From positions 4,522,501 to 4,586,500 of the forward strand of contig NZ_AP023081.1 of NCBI RefSeq assembly GCF_026072635.1: a DNA stretch of 64,000 bases. The letters are read 5' to 3'. This DNA comes from Pseudomonas solani. Lineage in GTDB: Bacteria > Pseudomonadota > Gammaproteobacteria > Pseudomonadales > Pseudomonadaceae. The notes under the pieces were generated by a model. The model was not told the origin of the DNA, ran no database searches, and saw nothing but the letters and a program-made list of their open reading frames with translations. Shown piece after piece: positions 62,491 through 64,000 of this stretch (within the stretch, counting starts at the first letter, position 1; each line of letters begins with the position of its first letter). The translations under genes and the position numbers were made by a program.

Positions 62491-63423
62491 ATGGCCGGTG
62501 TATTGGATTCGGTTAACCAGCGTACGCAACTGGTCGGTCAGAACCGGCTGGAGTTGCTGCTGTTCCGGCTGGATGGGACCCAGCTATACGGGATCAACGT
62601 GTTCAAGGTGAAGGAGGTGCTGCAGTGCCCCAAGCTCACCATCATGCCCAAGTCGAGCCCTGTGGTTCGCGGCGTGGCCAATATCCGTGGGGGCACCATC
62701 CCGATTCTCGACCTGGCCATGGCCACCGGTCGACGTGGCCTCGATGACCTGAAGAACAGCTTCGTCATCATCACGGAATACAACACCAAGGTGCAGGGGT
62801 TCCTGGTGCGCTCGGTGGAGCGCATCGTCAACATGAACTGGGAGGAGATCCATCCGCCACCCAAGGGCACCGGTCGTGAGCATTACCTGACCGCGGTTAC
62901 CCGGGTCGACAAGAACCTGGTGGAGATCATCGACGTGGAGAAGATCCTCGCCGAGGTCGCACCGACTTCCGAAGTGATTTCCGAGGGCGTGATCGACCAG
63001 AACACCCAAGCCAGTGCCGTGACCAAGCGGGTGCTGATCGTCGACGACTCGTCGGTGGCCCGCAAGCAGCTGATCCGTTGCCTGGAGACCGTCGGCGTCG
63101 AGGTCACCGCGCTCAACGATGGCCGGCAGGCGTACAACTACCTGCATGACCTGGTGGAGCAGGGCAAGGCGCCGGAGAAGGAGCTGCTGATGATCATCTC
63201 CGACATCGAGATGCCGGAAATGGACGGTTATACGTTGACGGCGGAGATCCGAGGCGATGCGAGAATGCAGAAACTGCACATCCTCCTGCATACTTCGCTC
63301 TCCGGCGTGTTCAACCAGGCGATGGTGAAGAAGGTCGGCGCGGATGATTTCCTCGCCAAGTTCCGACCCGATGACCTGGCTGCACGTGTGATCGAGCGGA
63401 TCAGAATCGCGGATGGCGGCTGA
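62491..63423 (+). CDS. cheV: CheV, chemotaxis CheW-REC adaptor
   Basis: This is a 310-residue protein with a CheW-like domain (about 15-160: RLDGTQLYGINVFKVKEVL, VVRGVANIRGGTIPILDL) and a receiver domain (about 180-305: VLIVDDSSVARKQLIRCLE, ISDIEMPEMDGYTLTAEIR with the phospho-acceptor Asp). It couples receptors to CheA and is tuned by phosphorylation. GGAGAG precedes the ATG. It is divergent from flgA and 25 bp ahead of cheR. Confidence 0.93.
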   Translation: MAGVLDSVNQRTQLVGQNRLELLLFRLDGTQLYGINVFKVKEVLQCPKLTIMPKSSPVVRGVANIRGGTIPILDLAMATGRRGLDDLKNSFVIITEYNTKVQGFLVRSVERIVNMNWEEIHPPPKGTGREHYLTAVTRVDKNLVEIIDVEKILAEVAPTSEVISEGVIDQNTQASAVTKRVLIVDDSSVARKQLIRCLETVGVEVTALNDGRQAYNYLHDLVEQGKAPEKELLMIISDIEMPEMDGYTLTAEIRGDARMQKLHILLHTSLSGVFNQAMVKKVGADDFLAKFRPDDLAARVIERIRIADGG

Positions 63424-63448
63424 GGGATGATTCCCCCAGGAAACAGAT

Positions 63449-64000
63449 ATGAATGAGGCGGGCCTAGTGTCTTCAGGTAACTTGGATTTCGAGCAGTTCC
63501 GGATCTTCCTGGAAAAAACCTGCGGCATCCTGCTGGGAAGCAACAAGCAGTACCTGGTATCCAGCCGCCTTAACAAGCTGATGGAACAGAACGGCATCAA
63601 GTCGCTGGGTGAGCTGATACAGAAGATCCAGGGTTCCCCGCGTGGCGGCCTGCGCGAGCAGGTCGTCGATGCCATGACCACCAACGAGACCTTGTGGTTT
63701 CGCGACACCTACCCCTTCGAAGTACTGAAGAGCCGGGTGCTGCCGGAAATGATCAAGGCCTCGCCGAACCAGCCGCTGCGCATCTGGTCGGCCGCCAGCT
63801 CTTCCGGGCAGGAGCCGTTCTCCCTGTCCATGGCGATCGACGAGTTCGAGAAGGTCAACCTGGGCCAGCTCAAGGCCGGCGTGCGCATCGTCGCCACCGA
63901 CCTGTCCAGCTCGATGCTCGCCGCCTGCAAGGCCGGCGAGTACGACAGCCTGGCGATGGGGCGCGGGCTTTCCCAGGAACGCCTCACCCGCTACTTCGAC
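63449..64000 (+). CDS. cheR: CheR, chemotaxis receptor methyltransferase (5' part)
   Basis: The open frame runs off the right edge after 184 codons. It begins MNEAGLVSSGNLDFEQFRIF. The N-terminal CheR helices hold LVSSRLNKLMEQNGIKSLGEL and TTNETLWFRDTYPFEVL, followed by the SAM-binding LRIWSAASSSGQEPFSLSM. It methylates glutamates of chemoreceptors using S-adenosylmethionine. AGGAAAC precedes the ATG. It follows cheV as in P. aeruginosa. Confidence 0.92.
   Translation, partial: MNEAGLVSSGNLDFEQFRIFLEKTCGILLGSNKQYLVSSRLNKLMEQNGIKSLGELIQKIQGSPRGGLREQVVDAMTTNETLWFRDTYPFEVLKSRVLPEMIKASPNQPLRIWSAASSSGQEPFSLSMAIDEFEKVNLGQLKAGVRIVATDLSSSMLAACKAGEYDSLAMGRGLSQERLTRYFD

Overview
The window comes from a high-GC gammaproteobacterium, almost certainly Pseudomonas sensu lato. 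Three things point there: GC-ending codons throughout, the gene order cheR-cheV-flgA-flgM-flgN-ycgR at the right end (the arrangement I recall from P. aeruginosa), and an msuE-msuD-msuC-sfnR block. I cannot name the species. Several families of short intergenic repeats fill many gaps. No rRNA, tRNA or CRISPR array was seen.

About 1-56600 is one long accessory district for organosulfur scavenging. Left to right: the end of an SnaA/NtaA-type flavin monooxygenase with metQ and metN-metI (1-3560); a zinc-ribbon microprotein, a LysR regulator, an SDR and a cupin (3600-6240); a periplasmic molybdopterin-fold protein with a TonB receptor (6720-9250); a ChaC cyclotransferase; an SsuACB-like importer (10770-13410); the msu operon with a frameshifted sfnR-like regulator (13880-17970); two TonB receptors (18435-24075); two DszB-like desulfinases with an SsuD-like monooxygenase, divergent from a class II aldolase-like protein (24400-28830); a toxin-antitoxin remnant; sfnB, an amidohydrolase and a heterodimeric ABC exporter (30300-36670); a divergent nine-kilobase operon with desulfinase, aldolase-like protein, monooxygenase and a complete peptide-type ABC importer (37040-45530); an IS110-family element; a monooxygenase with a TonB receptor (47040-50850); two binding proteins, a monooxygenase and a 27-residue membrane microprotein (51260-55250); and an intact SfnR-like regulator (55560-56630).

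The unifying signal is regulatory. Nine sigma-54 (-24/-12) promoters precede nearly all of these operons. Next to each promoter region lies at least one candidate enhancer of the form nTGYTG-N6-CARCAn, often two or three copies 29-33 bp apart. The natural candidates to bind them are the two SfnR-like enhancer-binding proteins in the window. I infer a local sulfur-starvation regulon. TonB receptors and ABC importers would bring in sulfonates, sulfones or sulfate esters. Flavin-dependent monooxygenases would oxidise them to sulfinates or cleave C-S bonds. DszB-like desulfinases would release sulfite. The aldolase-like proteins have an unknown step.

The right end (56860-64000) is ordinary core genome: a gamma-glutamylpolyamine synthetase-like gene with a C-terminal frameshift, an MFS transporter, the PilZ brake YcgR, FlgN, FlgM, FlgA, CheV and the start of CheR.
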